Part shown: one piece after another, positions 54,013-61,975 of the stretch
Numbering within the stretch: the stretch's first letter is position 1
How the letters are laid out: every line of letters begins with the position of its first letter
DNA from: JBFXAF01 sp050184585
GTDB taxonomy: Bacteria; Pseudomonadota; Alphaproteobacteria; Rhizobiales; Rhizobiaceae
Direction of reading: 5' to 3'
DNA length: 64,000 nt
NCBI GenBank assembly: GCA_050184585.1
Contig: JBFXAF010000004.1
Location: forward strand, 124,001 to 188,000
Made by a program: the position numbers and the translations under genes
The notes under the pieces: generated by a model
The model's input: the letters and a program-made list of their open reading frames with translations, nothing else
Database searches by the model: none
Told to the model about the DNA's origin: nothing

Positions 54013-54581
54013 CAGAGCCTCCGCGACCGGTAGCCGGAGATCAGCCGCTCGTAGCCGGCGGGGTAGGAAAGGGGATGGGCGTCCGGGTCGACATGGCCGC
54101 GAAACTCGTACCAGTGCGCGACGAGCACCAGGATCGCGCGGCGCAACAGGTCGGGCACGTCCGCGCCCGCCTCGCCGAACCCGGCGGAAAGATCGATCTC
54201 GACGCCGTTCATCGCCTTGTGCGGCGCGGGTCGTTCACGCAATGCCAGGCGCGCCGGCCGCGAATGCGGATCGAGGAGATAGGTCGCGGGGTCGAGCACG
54301 GCCGCCTCGCCATCCTCTCCGTAGACAGTCACCGAGAGGATCGCGGCAAGCGGGTGAAGGTTGATCGCAACCGTTTCCGACAGCGGCCAGTCGTCGAGCG
54401 TGAGTCGCCAGCTCTGGGCGATCAGCGCCAGCCCCGTCGAACGCTCCACTTCCTCGCGGGCGGCGCGCACAAGCGCGGAAATCAATGGATCCTCGCTGTC
54501 GTGGCCGACACGCAGATGCGTCTTCGCCTCAACGAGTGTCACCGGTTCGAGCGCCGGCTCGACCGTTCGGAACAATGTCAT
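54012..54581 (-). CDS. GTA gp6: head-tail connector protein
   Basis: A 189-residue connector: VTLVEAKTHLRVGHDSEDPL, LISALVRAAREEVERSTGLA, LIAQSWRLTLDDWP, and the C-terminal LRRAILVLVAHWYEFRG. It is the phiE125-gp8/HK97-gp6-like adaptor. It is separated from the capsid gene by 233 bp that hold a hairpin and a palindromic repeat. Confidence 0.88.
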   Translation of the reverse strand: MTLFRTVEPALEPVTLVEAKTHLRVGHDSEDPLISALVRAAREEVERSTGLALIAQSWRLTLDDWPLSETVAINLHPLAAILSVTVYGEDGEAAVLDPATYLLDPHSRPARLALRERPAPHKAMNGVEIDLSAGFGEAGADVPDLLRRAILVLVAHWYEFRGHVDPDAHPLSYPAGYERLISGYRSRRL

Positions 54582-54605
54582 CGTGGATGTCCTGTTGGAG
54601 CAAGC

Positions 54606-54642
54606 GCGGCCCCGACCCGGAGGGGGAGATCGGGGCCGCTTT
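54606..54642 (+). terminator. Strong hairpin between GTA gp5 and gp6
   Basis: GCGGCCCCGA (54606-54615) pairs perfectly with TCGGGGCCGC (54630-54639), followed by TTT on the plus strand. The GTA genes read on the minus strand, where no T-run follows, so it might act as a partial terminator, RNA processing site or barrier to antisense transcription. Confidence 0.5.
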
Positions 54643-54682
54643 CGGCGGCTTTTTGCGCGACAGAAGGTCCTCGCGCAGACCT

Positions 54683-54806
54683 CCGAAATGCGTCAGGGCG
54701 AGTCGAAAATGGTGGTCTGCGTGCACCGGAGCGCAGCGTACTTGCAGTACGTGAGCACCGGAGCGCAGCGGGACGCCATTTGCAGACCGCCATCACGCAT
54801 TTCGCT
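54683..54806. repeat. Palindromic intergenic repeat between GTA gp5 and gp6
   Basis: AAATGCGT (54686-54693) and ACGCATTT (54795-54802) enclose further inverted arms (GGTCTGC at 54714-54720 and GCAGACC at 54782-54788). Inside are two direct copies of GCACCGGAGCGCAGCG (54723-54738 and 54755-54770) around the hairpin CGTAC-TTGCA-GTACG. The design is that of a REP-like chromosomal element of rhizobial genomes. Confidence 0.65.
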
Positions 54807-54814
54807 CACGCGTT

Positions 54815-56053
54815 TCAGGCTTCGCCGAACTTGATCAGCTTGATGGCGTCGAAGTCCTGCACCCCGCCGCCGACGCGCTTGGTCGTATAGAACAGCACGT
54901 AGGGCTTGGCGGAGTACGGGTCGCGCAGCACGCGCACGCCGGTGCGGTCGACCACCAGGTAGCCGCGCCTGAAGTCGCCGAAGGCGATCGGCGTCGCGTC
55001 ATCGTCGATGTCAGGCATGTCCTCGGCCTCGACCAGCGGAAAGCCCATCAGCAGCGCCCGCTGGCCGACAGCCGCCGGCGGCTGCCACAGATAGTTGCCG
55101 TCGGCGTCCTTGAGCTTGCGGATCGCGGCTTGGGTCTTGCGGTTCATCACCCAGTTGGCGTTCTGCCGGTAGCCGGCCTTGAGCGCGTAGATGGTGTCGA
55201 TGAGCACGTCCGACGGGTCTTCGGCGGGCAGGTCGCCCTCGACGCCGGTCGCCACGTAGCCGATCTTGTCCCAGGCCCAGCTCGCCTCGGTGATCTGGTC
55301 GTAGTCGAGAAAGCCGCGCGGCATGTTGGTGCCGTCGCCGGAAACGAAGGCCGTGCCTTCCTGTTCGGCGAAGGCGATCTCGATCTCGCCCGCGATCCAC
55401 TGGTCGATGTCGACCGCCGCGTCCTCCAGCAGCGATGCAGTGGCTGCGGGCATGGCATAGAGTTCGGCGGTCGGGAACGACAGCTCGGCCAGCGTCGGCG
55501 ATGCGGTCTGCGGTCTTGCGGCCGCCTCACCGACCCAACCCGTCGCCGGGCCACTCAGCGCGAAGGGCTTCTTCAGCACCGCGCCCGAGACCTGGCGCAC
55601 CGAGGCGATCGAACGGATCGGCGACAGCTCGGAGAGCCGGCGGCCGATCGCCGCCTCCGTCTCGTCCGGCACCAGATAGCCGCCGTCCTGCGGCGAGCCG
55701 TACGACATCGCCTTGGTGTCGGCGGCGCGCAGCAGGCGCTCGTCGCCCGAGCGCACATAGGCGTCGAAGGCCTGTCTGTGCTCGCTTGGCTGGGCGGCGC
55801 GCCCACCGAGTTCCGGCCGGACCTTCTTCAGCACCAGCCGGTCGAGCGCCTTCTTCTGCTCGTCCATGGCGCGCGAGATGCGCTCAACCTTCTCGGTGGT
55901 CACGACGTCGGCGGAGAGTTTCCGCTCCACTTCCGCGACGCGGGTGTCATTGGCCTCCTTGAACGTCTCGAAGGAGGTCAGGAACTCGTCGAAGGCCCCG
56001 GAAAGATCAGCGTCCGACTTGATCTCCGGAGCGACCCTGATGTTCATCGTCAT
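54815..56053 (-). CDS. GTA gp5: HK97-fold major capsid protein
   Basis: A 412-residue capsid protein. Residues 1-110 are the helical delta/scaffold region (LTSFETFKEANDTRVAEVER) removed by the gp4 protease in relatives, and the rest is the HK97 fold (GGYLVPDETEAAIGRRLSEL; NWVMNRKTQAAIRKLKDADG; IAFGDFRRGYLVVDRTGVRV; KPYVLFYTTKRVGGGVQDFD). It forms the GTA head. Confidence 0.93.
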   Translation of the reverse strand: MTMNIRVAPEIKSDADLSGAFDEFLTSFETFKEANDTRVAEVERKLSADVVTTEKVERISRAMDEQKKALDRLVLKKVRPELGGRAAQPSEHRQAFDAYVRSGDERLLRAADTKAMSYGSPQDGGYLVPDETEAAIGRRLSELSPIRSIASVRQVSGAVLKKPFALSGPATGWVGEAAARPQTASPTLAELSFPTAELYAMPAATASLLEDAAVDIDQWIAGEIEIAFAEQEGTAFVSGDGTNMPRGFLDYDQITEASWAWDKIGYVATGVEGDLPAEDPSDVLIDTIYALKAGYRQNANWVMNRKTQAAIRKLKDADGNYLWQPPAAVGQRALLMGFPLVEAEDMPDIDDDATPIAFGDFRRGYLVVDRTGVRVLRDPYSAKPYVLFYTTKRVGGGVQDFDAIKLIKFGEA

Positions 56054-56078
56054 GTGTTCGTCCTTGTTCTCTTGGAAT

Positions 56079-56738
56079 CTACGGTCGAAGGGATCTGGCC
56101 GCCGCGCGAAGCCGGTCGGCGACGTCGGCCTGGGAGGGCGCGGCGTCCCGCTCGCGCGTGATCGCGGAAAAGCCTCGGGCGATGACCGCCCTCGCCTCGC
56201 CGCGCGTGAGCCCGGCGTCCCGCCGGAGCCAGTGTTCGAATTCGCGCGTCGTCGGGCGCGCCCGCTTCACCGCCTCGACGCGCGCGCCGGGAAGCATCGG
56301 GAAGGTCACCACCGAGATCTCCCACAAGTCAGCCTCCAGGATGCGCCTGACCCCGCTTGCCGCGTCGCGGCGCGAGCGCACCGCGCGGAAGCCGATCGAA
56401 AGTCCGTCCAGCGCGCCGCCCTTCATCAGGGAGAGCACCTCCCGGGCCCGCGCCACGCCGTCGGTCAGCCGTCCGCGGACGAACAGGCCGCGTTCGTCTT
56501 CCCTGATTTCCGTCCACGCGCCGATCGGCTCGGCCGGATCGTGCTGGAAGAGCATGCGCACGCCGGTCGCGCCGCGTTCCTTGAGCGAGCGGGCGAAGGC
56601 GCCCTTCTCGACCACGTCCTTGCCGAGATCGACGCGGCCGAACAGCGAGGCGTAGCCGGAGAACCAGCCATCGCCGTCGACGCGGTCCAGCGCCATGCCC
56701 ACGAACTTGCGTTCACCCATTGCCGTCGCCTGGCTCAC
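56079..56738 (-). CDS. GTA gp4: HK97-family prohead protease
   Basis: A 219-residue serine protease (KFVGMALDRVDGDGWFSGYA; SLFGRVDLGKDVVEKGAFAR). The catalytic His is in LFQHDPAEPIG (H66) and the Ser in GALDGLSIGF (S114). It matures the prohead. An alternative ATG is at 56720. The start overlaps the end of the DUF6107 gene by 26 bases (or 8 with the alternative). Confidence 0.9.
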   Translation of the reverse strand: MSQATAMGERKFVGMALDRVDGDGWFSGYASLFGRVDLGKDVVEKGAFARSLKERGATGVRMLFQHDPAEPIGAWTEIREDERGLFVRGRLTDGVARAREVLSLMKGGALDGLSIGFRAVRSRRDAASGVRRILEADLWEISVVTFPMLPGARVEAVKRARPTTREFEHWLRRDAGLTRGEARAVIARGFSAITRERDAAPSQADVADRLRAAARSLRP

Positions 56739-57063
56739 TGCCGGCCTCCTTGTCCTCGATGTCCTGTTTCGCCGGCCGGCCGAGCAGGCGCTTGACGAAG
56801 CCCAGCGCCCACCAGGCGCCGAGACTGGCCGCGGTCGATCCCATCATCGCCGTCTCGACCGGCCCGATCGTCCCGCCGACCCCGAGCTCGGCCGCGATCT
56901 TCACGCCGGCGGCGCCCCCGAAGACCAACCCGCAGGCGACGCCGACCGCGAAGCGGATCGCCGCCTCGCGGCGTCCCGAGGGGAGCAGGTAGGCGATCGA
57001 GATGGCCGAGCCGGCGACCGCGCCGGCAAGCTTCGCCGCCCACAGCCAGGCTGCGTCGTTCAT
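56713..57063 (-). CDS. DUF6107 family protein (GTA gp3.5 position)
   Basis: A 116-residue protein. Start ATG 57063 (MNDAAWLWAAKLAGAVAGSA). It has a first helix, then AIRFAVGVACGLVFGGAAGV as a glycine-rich hydrophobic stretch, and a polar charged tail (KQDIEDKEAGSEPGDGNG). It matches DUF6107 proteins that sit between portal and protease in Rhizobiales GTA clusters. The octamer repeats lie directly upstream, between it and the portal gene. Confidence 0.75.
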   Translation of the reverse strand: MNDAAWLWAAKLAGAVAGSAISIAYLLPSGRREAAIRFAVGVACGLVFGGAAGVKIAAELGVGGTIGPVETAMMGSTAASLGAWWALGFVKRLLGRPAKQDIEDKEAGSEPGDGNG

Positions 57064-57097
57064 GGGTGATGTCCGGATCGGTGGAGAGGTTGCGAAA

Positions 57098-57204
57098 GGC
57101 AGTAGGGCAGTAAGGCAGTACGGCGGTATGTATTGCCACCCGGCCACAGGCCCGGCAGGGATCATGCCCTACTGCCCTACTGCCCTACTGCCCTACTGCC
57201 CTAC
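57098..57204. repeat. Inverted octamer repeat array 1 (gp3/gp3.5 junction)
   Basis: Four plus-strand octamers of type GGCAGTAN (57098-57129) are followed by 35 unrelated bases and then five perfect TGCCCTAC octamers (57165-57204). The two groups are inverted copies, so they can form a long hairpin. The TAG stop of the portal gene (57185-57187) lies inside the second group, so the last residues of the portal protein (SRAVGQ) are encoded by repeats. Confidence 0.85.
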
Positions 57205-58351
57205 TTCCGTACCCCACCGCCTCCCGCTTCTCGTCGTCCGACAGGAATTCGGCCGCGCCGATCCGCGCCCACAGCGCCTCGCGCTCGGCCGCCAGTCCCG
57301 GCGCCTCGTCCGCATCGAACCAGAGTTTCAGGTCGTCGCCGAACAGCGGCGCCAGCCAGGCCGACAGGTCGCGCGCGGTGCGCGCCACCAGGGGCATCAC
57401 GGTGAGCCTGACGAAGGCGCGGTTCGCCTCCTGGTAGTTGGCGTAGGTGTTGTCGCCCGGAATGCCGAGCAGCATCGGCGGCACGCCGAAGGCGAGCGCG
57501 ATGTCGCGGCTCGCCCCGTTCCTCGCCTGCACGAAGTCCATGTCCTTCGGCGACAGGCCCATGGCCTTCCAGTCGAGCCCGCCCTCGAGCAGCAGCGGCC
57601 GGCCGGCGCGGGCGGCACCGGAATAGCCGGTCTCGAGCTCGGCCCTCAGCCGGTCGAACTGTTCGTCGGTCAGGTTGCCGCCTTCCTTCGGCGCATAGAC
57701 CAGCGCGCCGGAGGGTCTCGCCGAATTGTCCAGCAGCGCCTTGTTCCAGCGGCCGGCCGCATTGCTCAGGTCGAGCGCCGTCAGCGCCGCCTCGAGCGGG
57801 GCGAAGCCGAGATGGTCGTCGAGCGGGTGGAAGAGCGTCAGCCGCAGCGCCGAGACCTCTCCGTCGCCGCCCAGCGCGATGCGCCGCCTGGCCGCCCCGG
57901 TGCGATAGTCCAGCGCCACCGGCCAGCCGGCATGGTCGGCCACGACCGAGACCCTGTCAGGTCGAAGCAGATGCAGTTCGCGTGCGTCGTCCGAGGCCGC
58001 GACATGCTCCACGAAGGCGCTGCCCGACAGGAGCAGGTGCCCGTACAGCGCCTCCATGAACGCCCCGCCCGCCTGGTGCGGGTTCGGACGCTCCAGCAGC
58101 GCGAGCAGCGGATGGTCGACCAGCTCGTCGCTGCCCTCGTAGAGCAGCCACGGCATCGCCGCGGCCGTCTCGGCGACGAGCCGCACGCAGCGATAGGCGG
58201 TCGCGTTCCTCATGTAGCCTTCGCGGGCGAGCGTCGCGTAGTCGCGCCGCGACCAGAGCGCTTCGCCCTGCGTGTGCAGCGCGACGAAGCCGCCCGCCTG
58301 CTTCACCGTTTCGGGCGCGTTGCGCCGCTGCCAGGGCCAGTTCCAAGCCAT
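57185..58351 (-). CDS. GTA gp3: portal protein
   Basis: A 388-residue HK97-type portal protein (RDYATLAREGYMRNATAYRC; VRLVAETAAAMPWLLYEGS; RPNPHQAGGAFMEALYGHLL; AFGVPPMLLGIPGDNTYANY then QEANRAFVRLTVMPLV). It is the dodecameric gate through which DNA is packaged. Its C-terminal end falls in octamer array 1 and its start lies 22 bp after octamer array 2, so repeats border it on both sides. Confidence 0.92.
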   Translation of the reverse strand: MAWNWPWQRRNAPETVKQAGGFVALHTQGEALWSRRDYATLAREGYMRNATAYRCVRLVAETAAAMPWLLYEGSDELVDHPLLALLERPNPHQAGGAFMEALYGHLLLSGSAFVEHVAASDDARELHLLRPDRVSVVADHAGWPVALDYRTGAARRRIALGGDGEVSALRLTLFHPLDDHLGFAPLEAALTALDLSNAAGRWNKALLDNSARPSGALVYAPKEGGNLTDEQFDRLRAELETGYSGAARAGRPLLLEGGLDWKAMGLSPKDMDFVQARNGASRDIALAFGVPPMLLGIPGDNTYANYQEANRAFVRLTVMPLVARTARDLSAWLAPLFGDDLKLWFDADEAPGLAAEREALWARIGAAEFLSDDEKREAVGYGSRAVGQ

Positions 58352-58373
58352 GCGTGTTTTCCTGATGTTGAAA

Positions 58374-58554
58374 GGCAGTAGGGCAATAAGGCAGTAGGGC
58401 AGTACGAAGGGGGCTACGTGGTCAGGGCGGATGCGGCGAAGGCTCTGATCAGGGAGCAGCCAGCCCCGGAGATCATCTTTACTGCCCTACTGCCCTACTG
58501 CCCTACTGCCCTACCGCCCTACCGCCCTACCGCCCTACCGCCCTACTGCCCTAC
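58374..58554. repeat. Inverted octamer repeat array 2 (gp2/gp3 junction)
   Basis: Four octamers of type GGCAGTAG/GGCAATAA (58374-58405) are followed by 77 other bases and nine perfect octamers TGCCCTAC or CGCCCTAC (58483-58554), with a degenerate tenth. The layout (four units, spacer, inverted units) is the same as in array 1. The TAG of the terminase gene (58551-58553) lies in the last unit. Confidence 0.85.
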
Positions 58555-59798
58555 CGACCTATGCTCCTGATCCTCGGCGTCCCGTCCCTGCCGCCGACCA
58601 GTTCGCCGACGGCCCAGACCAGCGCGTCGAGCCGGTCCGGCGAGCGGCCGGCCGACAATCCATCGGGTCCGAAGTCGCACATCTCGTCCTCGAGCTCCGG
58701 GAAGCGGCCGGCGTGCCGCACCCTCCCCTGCTCGTAGAGCGCGGCAATAGGCTCGGCGCGCAGCCATTTTCCCCGCCGCGCCCTGACCGCCTTCACCGGC
58801 ACGTCCGGGTCGACCGCGCGAATGACGGCCGCCACCATGTCGCCGCCCTGGTTCACTTCGGCGACGATCGTGTCGGCCTCCAGCCGGTGGAACAGCGCCA
58901 CGACGGCAGCCGCCCAGCGGTCCGGCCGCGCCGCCCTGAGGCTTGCATCCGCCAGCACCCAGACCGCGCCCTCCGCACCCAGCCCCGCCGCGACGATGCC
59001 GCAGGCGTCCGAGGTCGCCTTGGCGCTGCCCGGCGGGTCGACCGCCACGACGATGCGCCGCAATTCCGCCGGCGCCGCGCCCGCCGCCCGCTCGATCGCC
59101 GCCCGCGACCACAGCGCGTCCGGCCGGTCCTCGATCAGCTCGCCGTCCAGTTCCTGGCGTGCCAGCCGCGTCCCGCCATAGCGCCGCGTCAGCGTCGTCA
59201 TGAAGGCCGGCGCAAGGTTTCCCGCATTGTCCTTCGTCCTCAGCGGCGTCAGCGAGAAGGCCGCGTCGGCCATCAGCCGCTTCATCAGCGGCGTCGCCCT
59301 CGGCGTGGTCGTGAAGAGCTGCATGGGTCGCACGCCCAGCCTCAGCCCGAACTGCAGCATGTCGAACGTCGCCTCCGCGTTCTTCCATTTTCCCAGCTCG
59401 TCGCCCCAGGCGGCGTCGAACTGCGGCCCGCGCAGGCTTTCCGGGTCTTCGGACGAGAACACGTATGCCGTCTGGCCGCGCGGCCACACCACGCGCCGCC
59501 GCGAGGCCTCGTAGCGCGGCCTGTAATCCCGCGCCGTCGCGAGAATTCCGGACGGCCCCTCGACCATCACCTCGCGCGCGTCTGCAAACGTCTCGCCGAT
59601 CAGCGCGATGTGCCCGTATTCGATGCGGCCCGACGAGAAGGGCGGCAGGCCGCGCACCAGCGCGTTCACATATTCCGCCCCGAGCCTCGTTTTTCCGGAG
59701 CCGCGCCCGCCCGTCACCAGCCAGGCGTCAGGCGCGCCGTGGACCGGATATTGCGGCAGGCGGCCAGACCTGAGCCACTGCTCCCGCAGGGGCTCCAT
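58551..59798 (-). CDS. GTA gp2: terminase large subunit
   Basis: A DNA-packaging ATPase/nuclease of 415 residues from ATG 59798 (MEPLREQWLRSGRLPQYPVH); an upstream in-frame ATG at 59906 would add 36 residues, and neither start has a strong ribosome site. Walker A is GGRGSGKTRLGAEYV (K36), and the C-terminal RNase H-type nuclease has VVAVDPPGSAKATSDACGIV and RSPDRLDALVWAVGELVGG. It overlaps the gp1 gene by about 71 bases. Confidence 0.92.
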   Translation of the reverse strand: MEPLREQWLRSGRLPQYPVHGAPDAWLVTGGRGSGKTRLGAEYVNALVRGLPPFSSGRIEYGHIALIGETFADAREVMVEGPSGILATARDYRPRYEASRRRVVWPRGQTAYVFSSEDPESLRGPQFDAAWGDELGKWKNAEATFDMLQFGLRLGVRPMQLFTTTPRATPLMKRLMADAAFSLTPLRTKDNAGNLAPAFMTTLTRRYGGTRLARQELDGELIEDRPDALWSRAAIERAAGAAPAELRRIVVAVDPPGSAKATSDACGIVAAGLGAEGAVWVLADASLRAARPDRWAAAVVALFHRLEADTIVAEVNQGGDMVAAVIRAVDPDVPVKAVRARRGKWLRAEPIAALYEQGRVRHAGRFPELEDEMCDFGPDGLSAGRSPDRLDALVWAVGELVGGRDGTPRIRSIGR

Positions 59799-60264
59799 CC
59801 TGTGCGCGCCGATCTCTTTCCTCAACCATCTGATCTGCAAGGTCTCGAGCGAGGGCGACAATCCTGTCGCTGATCTTCTGGAGTACGTCCGCCAGGTCTT
59901 CGTCATTCTTCTTGTCTTTGGCGGCCATGATCGGCCGCATGATTTCCTCGATCTTCTCGAGGCCGCGGATCGCGGAGATGATGCCGTCCAGTTCCCCCTT
60001 GTCGATCGCGCCGCCCTCCTCGATCGCCTTCAGCGCGGCAGCCTCCAGCCGGTCGGCCAGCCCGCTCGCCAGCACCGCGATCCTCGCGGCAAAGTCTTCG
60101 TCGGTGATCCTGTCGATGCGCCAGCCCTCTCGCTCGGCCTTGCGCTTCATCATCTGCAGCGAACGCCCGCTGGCGTCGGCGAGCAGATCGAGCGACGGCC
60201 GCGCCCCTTCGGCCAGCGCCCGCAGCGCACGATCCCGCGCATTCGGTCCCGCTGGACGGGTCAT
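59728..60264 (-). CDS. GTA gp1: small terminase-like protein
   Basis: A 178-residue protein. Start ATG 60264 (MTRPAGPNARDRALRALAEG) with AGGAAA upstream. Its N-terminal part resembles a helix-turn-helix (SGRSLQMMKRKAEREGWRID), and a long helical region follows (GAIDKGELDGIISAIRGLEK; MRPIMAAKDKKNDEDLADVL). The position before the large terminase and the helical pattern fit GTA gp1, which recognises DNA for packaging. This is the first gene of the cluster; its promoter must be within about 220 bp or beyond the transposon. Confidence 0.8.
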   Translation of the reverse strand: MTRPAGPNARDRALRALAEGARPSLDLLADASGRSLQMMKRKAEREGWRIDRITDEDFAARIAVLASGLADRLEAAALKAIEEGGAIDKGELDGIISAIRGLEKIEEIMRPIMAAKDKKNDEDLADVLQKISDRIVALARDLADQMVEERDRRAQDGAPAGAVAQVWPPAAISGPRRA

Positions 60265-60310
60265 GGCGTTTCCTGTTTTCGTGAGCGAAGCGGCCGCCCG
60301 CAGCGCTGGA

Positions 60311-60362
60311 TCCTCCCCTGCGAAGCGGGGGAGGTGTCGCGCGAAGCGCGACGGAGGGGGCG
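60311..60362. repeat. Two-hairpin intergenic repeat upstream of GTA gp1
   Basis: CCTCCCCTGCGAAGCGGGGGAGG forms one hairpin as CCTCCCC/GGGGGAGG, and TCGCGC-GAA-GCGCGA forms a second directly behind it. Such tandem hairpins recur between genes in Mesorhizobium-like genomes; here it occupies the leader region of the GTA cluster. Confidence 0.6.
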
Positions 60363-60483
60363 CTTTGGTAACTGATCGGAATGCAACCGGCCTCAGCGCC
60401 CCGCGATCCTCTCGCGCCGCCCGGTCCAGCCACACTTTTCCGACGATAGCGAAAACCTACCAGAGCACCGTCACGGTGTCAAG

Positions 60484-60491
60484 AATATTTT
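60484..60491. repeat. Target site duplication, left copy (AATATTTT)
   Basis: AATATTTT directly abuts the left inverted end of the transposon and is repeated exactly at 62557-62564. Eight bases is the duplication length made by IS1595-family transposases. Confidence 0.85.
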
Positions 60492-60513
60492 CCTAATTAT
60501 ATACTTGACAAAG
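60492..60513 (+). repeat. Left terminal inverted repeat
   Basis: Starts CCTAATTATATAC and ends TGACAAAG. One of 22 positions differs from the right end. It contains the -35 box of the transposase promoter. Confidence 0.85.
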
Positions 60514-60533
60514 TACGGGCGTTTTCATAGGGT
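60505..60533 (+). promoter_or_regulatory. Transposase promoter starting in the left end
   Basis: TTGACA (60505-60510) lies in the terminal repeat and TAGGGT (60528-60533) follows after 17 bp. The -10 box keeps the TA and final T. Start of RNA would be near 60540, 33 bp before the transposase ATG. Confidence 0.4.
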
Positions 60534-60572
60534 TGGACCATAGAAAGTCGAAACCCATAGAAATTTTCAATC

Positions 60573-61553
60573 ATGAAGCTCGATAGCCCCATCTTCCAAG
60601 ACGCCGACGCGGCCCGCGTGCACCTTGAAGCACAGCGTTGGCCCAACGGCGCTGTCTGCCCGCATTGCGGCAACGCCGATCCCGAGCGCATCACGGCTAT
60701 GCAGGGCAAGAAGCACCGTGCCGGCCTCTATAACTGCATGGAGTGCCGCGAACAGTTCACCGTGACTGTCGGAACCGTATTCGAGCGTTCCAAGATACCA
60801 CTGAACAAGTGGCTGCTCGCGACCTTCCTTCTCACGTCCTCAAAGAAGGGTATGTCCTCGCACCAGCTGCACCGCATGTTGGGCGTGACGTACAAGACCG
60901 CGTGGTTCATGGCCCATCGCATCCGCGAAGCCATGAAGGAAGACGTGAAGTCGTCCGGTCCTCTTGGCGGCGAAGGCAAGACCATCGAAGCCGACGAGAC
61001 CTACATCGGCAAGCGCGAGACGCCGCGCCAGTACGCCCGCAACCGCAAGCCCACGCCCACCAAGTCAGGCAAGGCCGGCGGCGCTCAGAAGCGCATCGTC
61101 GTCGGACTGGTCGAGCGCGGCGGCAAGGCCCGCATGTTCCACCTGAACAACGCGACGGTGCCGTCCGTACGCGAAGTGCTAGTCCGCAACGCCGATCGCA
61201 ACTCCGTCCTCTACACCGACGAAAGCCGCCTCTACATCGGCACTGGCAGCGAGTTCGCTTCTCATTCAACCGTCAAGCACACCGCCAAGGAGTACGCCCG
61301 CCGCGAAGGCGAAGTCGTCGTCCACACCAACACCATTGAGAACGTTTTTTCCGTGTTCAAGCGCGGCATGATCGGCGTCTATCAGCATTGCGGCGAAGCC
61401 CATCTTCACCGCTACCTTGTTGAGTTCGATTTCCGCTACAACCGTCGCGCCGCGCTCAAGGTGTCCGACACCGAACGCGCTGATCAGTTGCTCGCCATGA
61501 TCGAAGGCAAGCGCCTAACCTATCGGCGGATTGGTGAAGCCCGTTACGCCTAA
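60573..61553 (+). CDS. IS1595-family (ISXO2-like) transposase
   Basis: A 326-residue transposase. The N-terminal zinc ribbon is CPHCGNADPER then YNCMECREQF. The catalytic ISXO2-like domain has the acidic residues in EADETYIGKRE and LYTDESRLYIG, and ends HTNTIENVFSVFKRGMIGVY with the characteristic N/E, then HRYLVEFDFRYNRRA. It catalyses cut-and-paste transposition of the element. The frame is intact. Confidence 0.95.
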   Translation: MKLDSPIFQDADAARVHLEAQRWPNGAVCPHCGNADPERITAMQGKKHRAGLYNCMECREQFTVTVGTVFERSKIPLNKWLLATFLLTSSKKGMSSHQLHRMLGVTYKTAWFMAHRIREAMKEDVKSSGPLGGEGKTIEADETYIGKRETPRQYARNRKPTPTKSGKAGGAQKRIVVGLVERGGKARMFHLNNATVPSVREVLVRNADRNSVLYTDESRLYIGTGSEFASHSTVKHTAKEYARREGEVVVHTNTIENVFSVFKRGMIGVYQHCGEAHLHRYLVEFDFRYNRRAALKVSDTERADQLLAMIEGKRLTYRRIGEARYA

Positions 61554-61597
61554 GCAGAAAGCGCGTAAGCTTGGCCAAATTCGCGCGAGGAAGAGAA

Positions 61598-61975
61598 ATG
61601 GCTAACCTTAGACTAGCGCCCACAACCGTTGCGCCACAGCCCGAGGAATCGGGAGCGCGAACAATAACCGTCGAAGTACCCGGAGCCGGTACCGTCGATG
61701 TTGTCTTTTCAGAAGAAGAGGCGGTCCGATTAGTTCGAATGTTCCAAACCGGCTTTCTTGACCGCATTGGGTCGAGAACGGTTCACCCAAACTACCCGTC
61801 CTTTTCGGTGCTGGGAGCCAACATAGCTCACGGCGCGGGTGGGACGGGTCTTCTGCTCGAAACTGCCGAAATCGGATCGCTCGTGCTGACATTCCCGCAT
61901 GCCCTCGCTGCACTCATGCAGCACGAACTTGGCCGGATGGCCGACGCTAACGCTGCTCGGTCTTCTGGGAATTAG
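61598..61975 (+). CDS. Transposon passenger protein, 125 residues, unknown
   Basis: ATG 61598 follows GAGGAAGAG. The protein starts MANLRLAPTTVAPQPEESGA, then has a beta-type segment (ARTITVEVPGAGTVDVVFSE), EEAVRLVRMFQTGFLDRIGS, and an acidic-to-hydrophobic end (GTGLLLETAEIGSLVLTFPH, ALAALMQHELGRM). I recognise no domain. It follows the transposase by 44 bp on the same strand inside the element, so it is cargo or an accessory protein. Confidence 0.6.
   Translation: MANLRLAPTTVAPQPEESGARTITVEVPGAGTVDVVFSEEEAVRLVRMFQTGFLDRIGSRTVHPNYPSFSVLGANIAHGAGGTGLLLETAEIGSLVLTFPHALAALMQHELGRMADANAARSSGN

Noticed and set aside
57098..58554. Octamer arrays as CRISPR
   Set aside because: Units are only 8 bp, directly contiguous and without unique spacers; no cas genes are present.
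45401..60264. Phage cluster as an active prophage
   Set aside because: No integrase, repressor, replication, lysis genes or attachment sites; gene order is that of a gene transfer agent.
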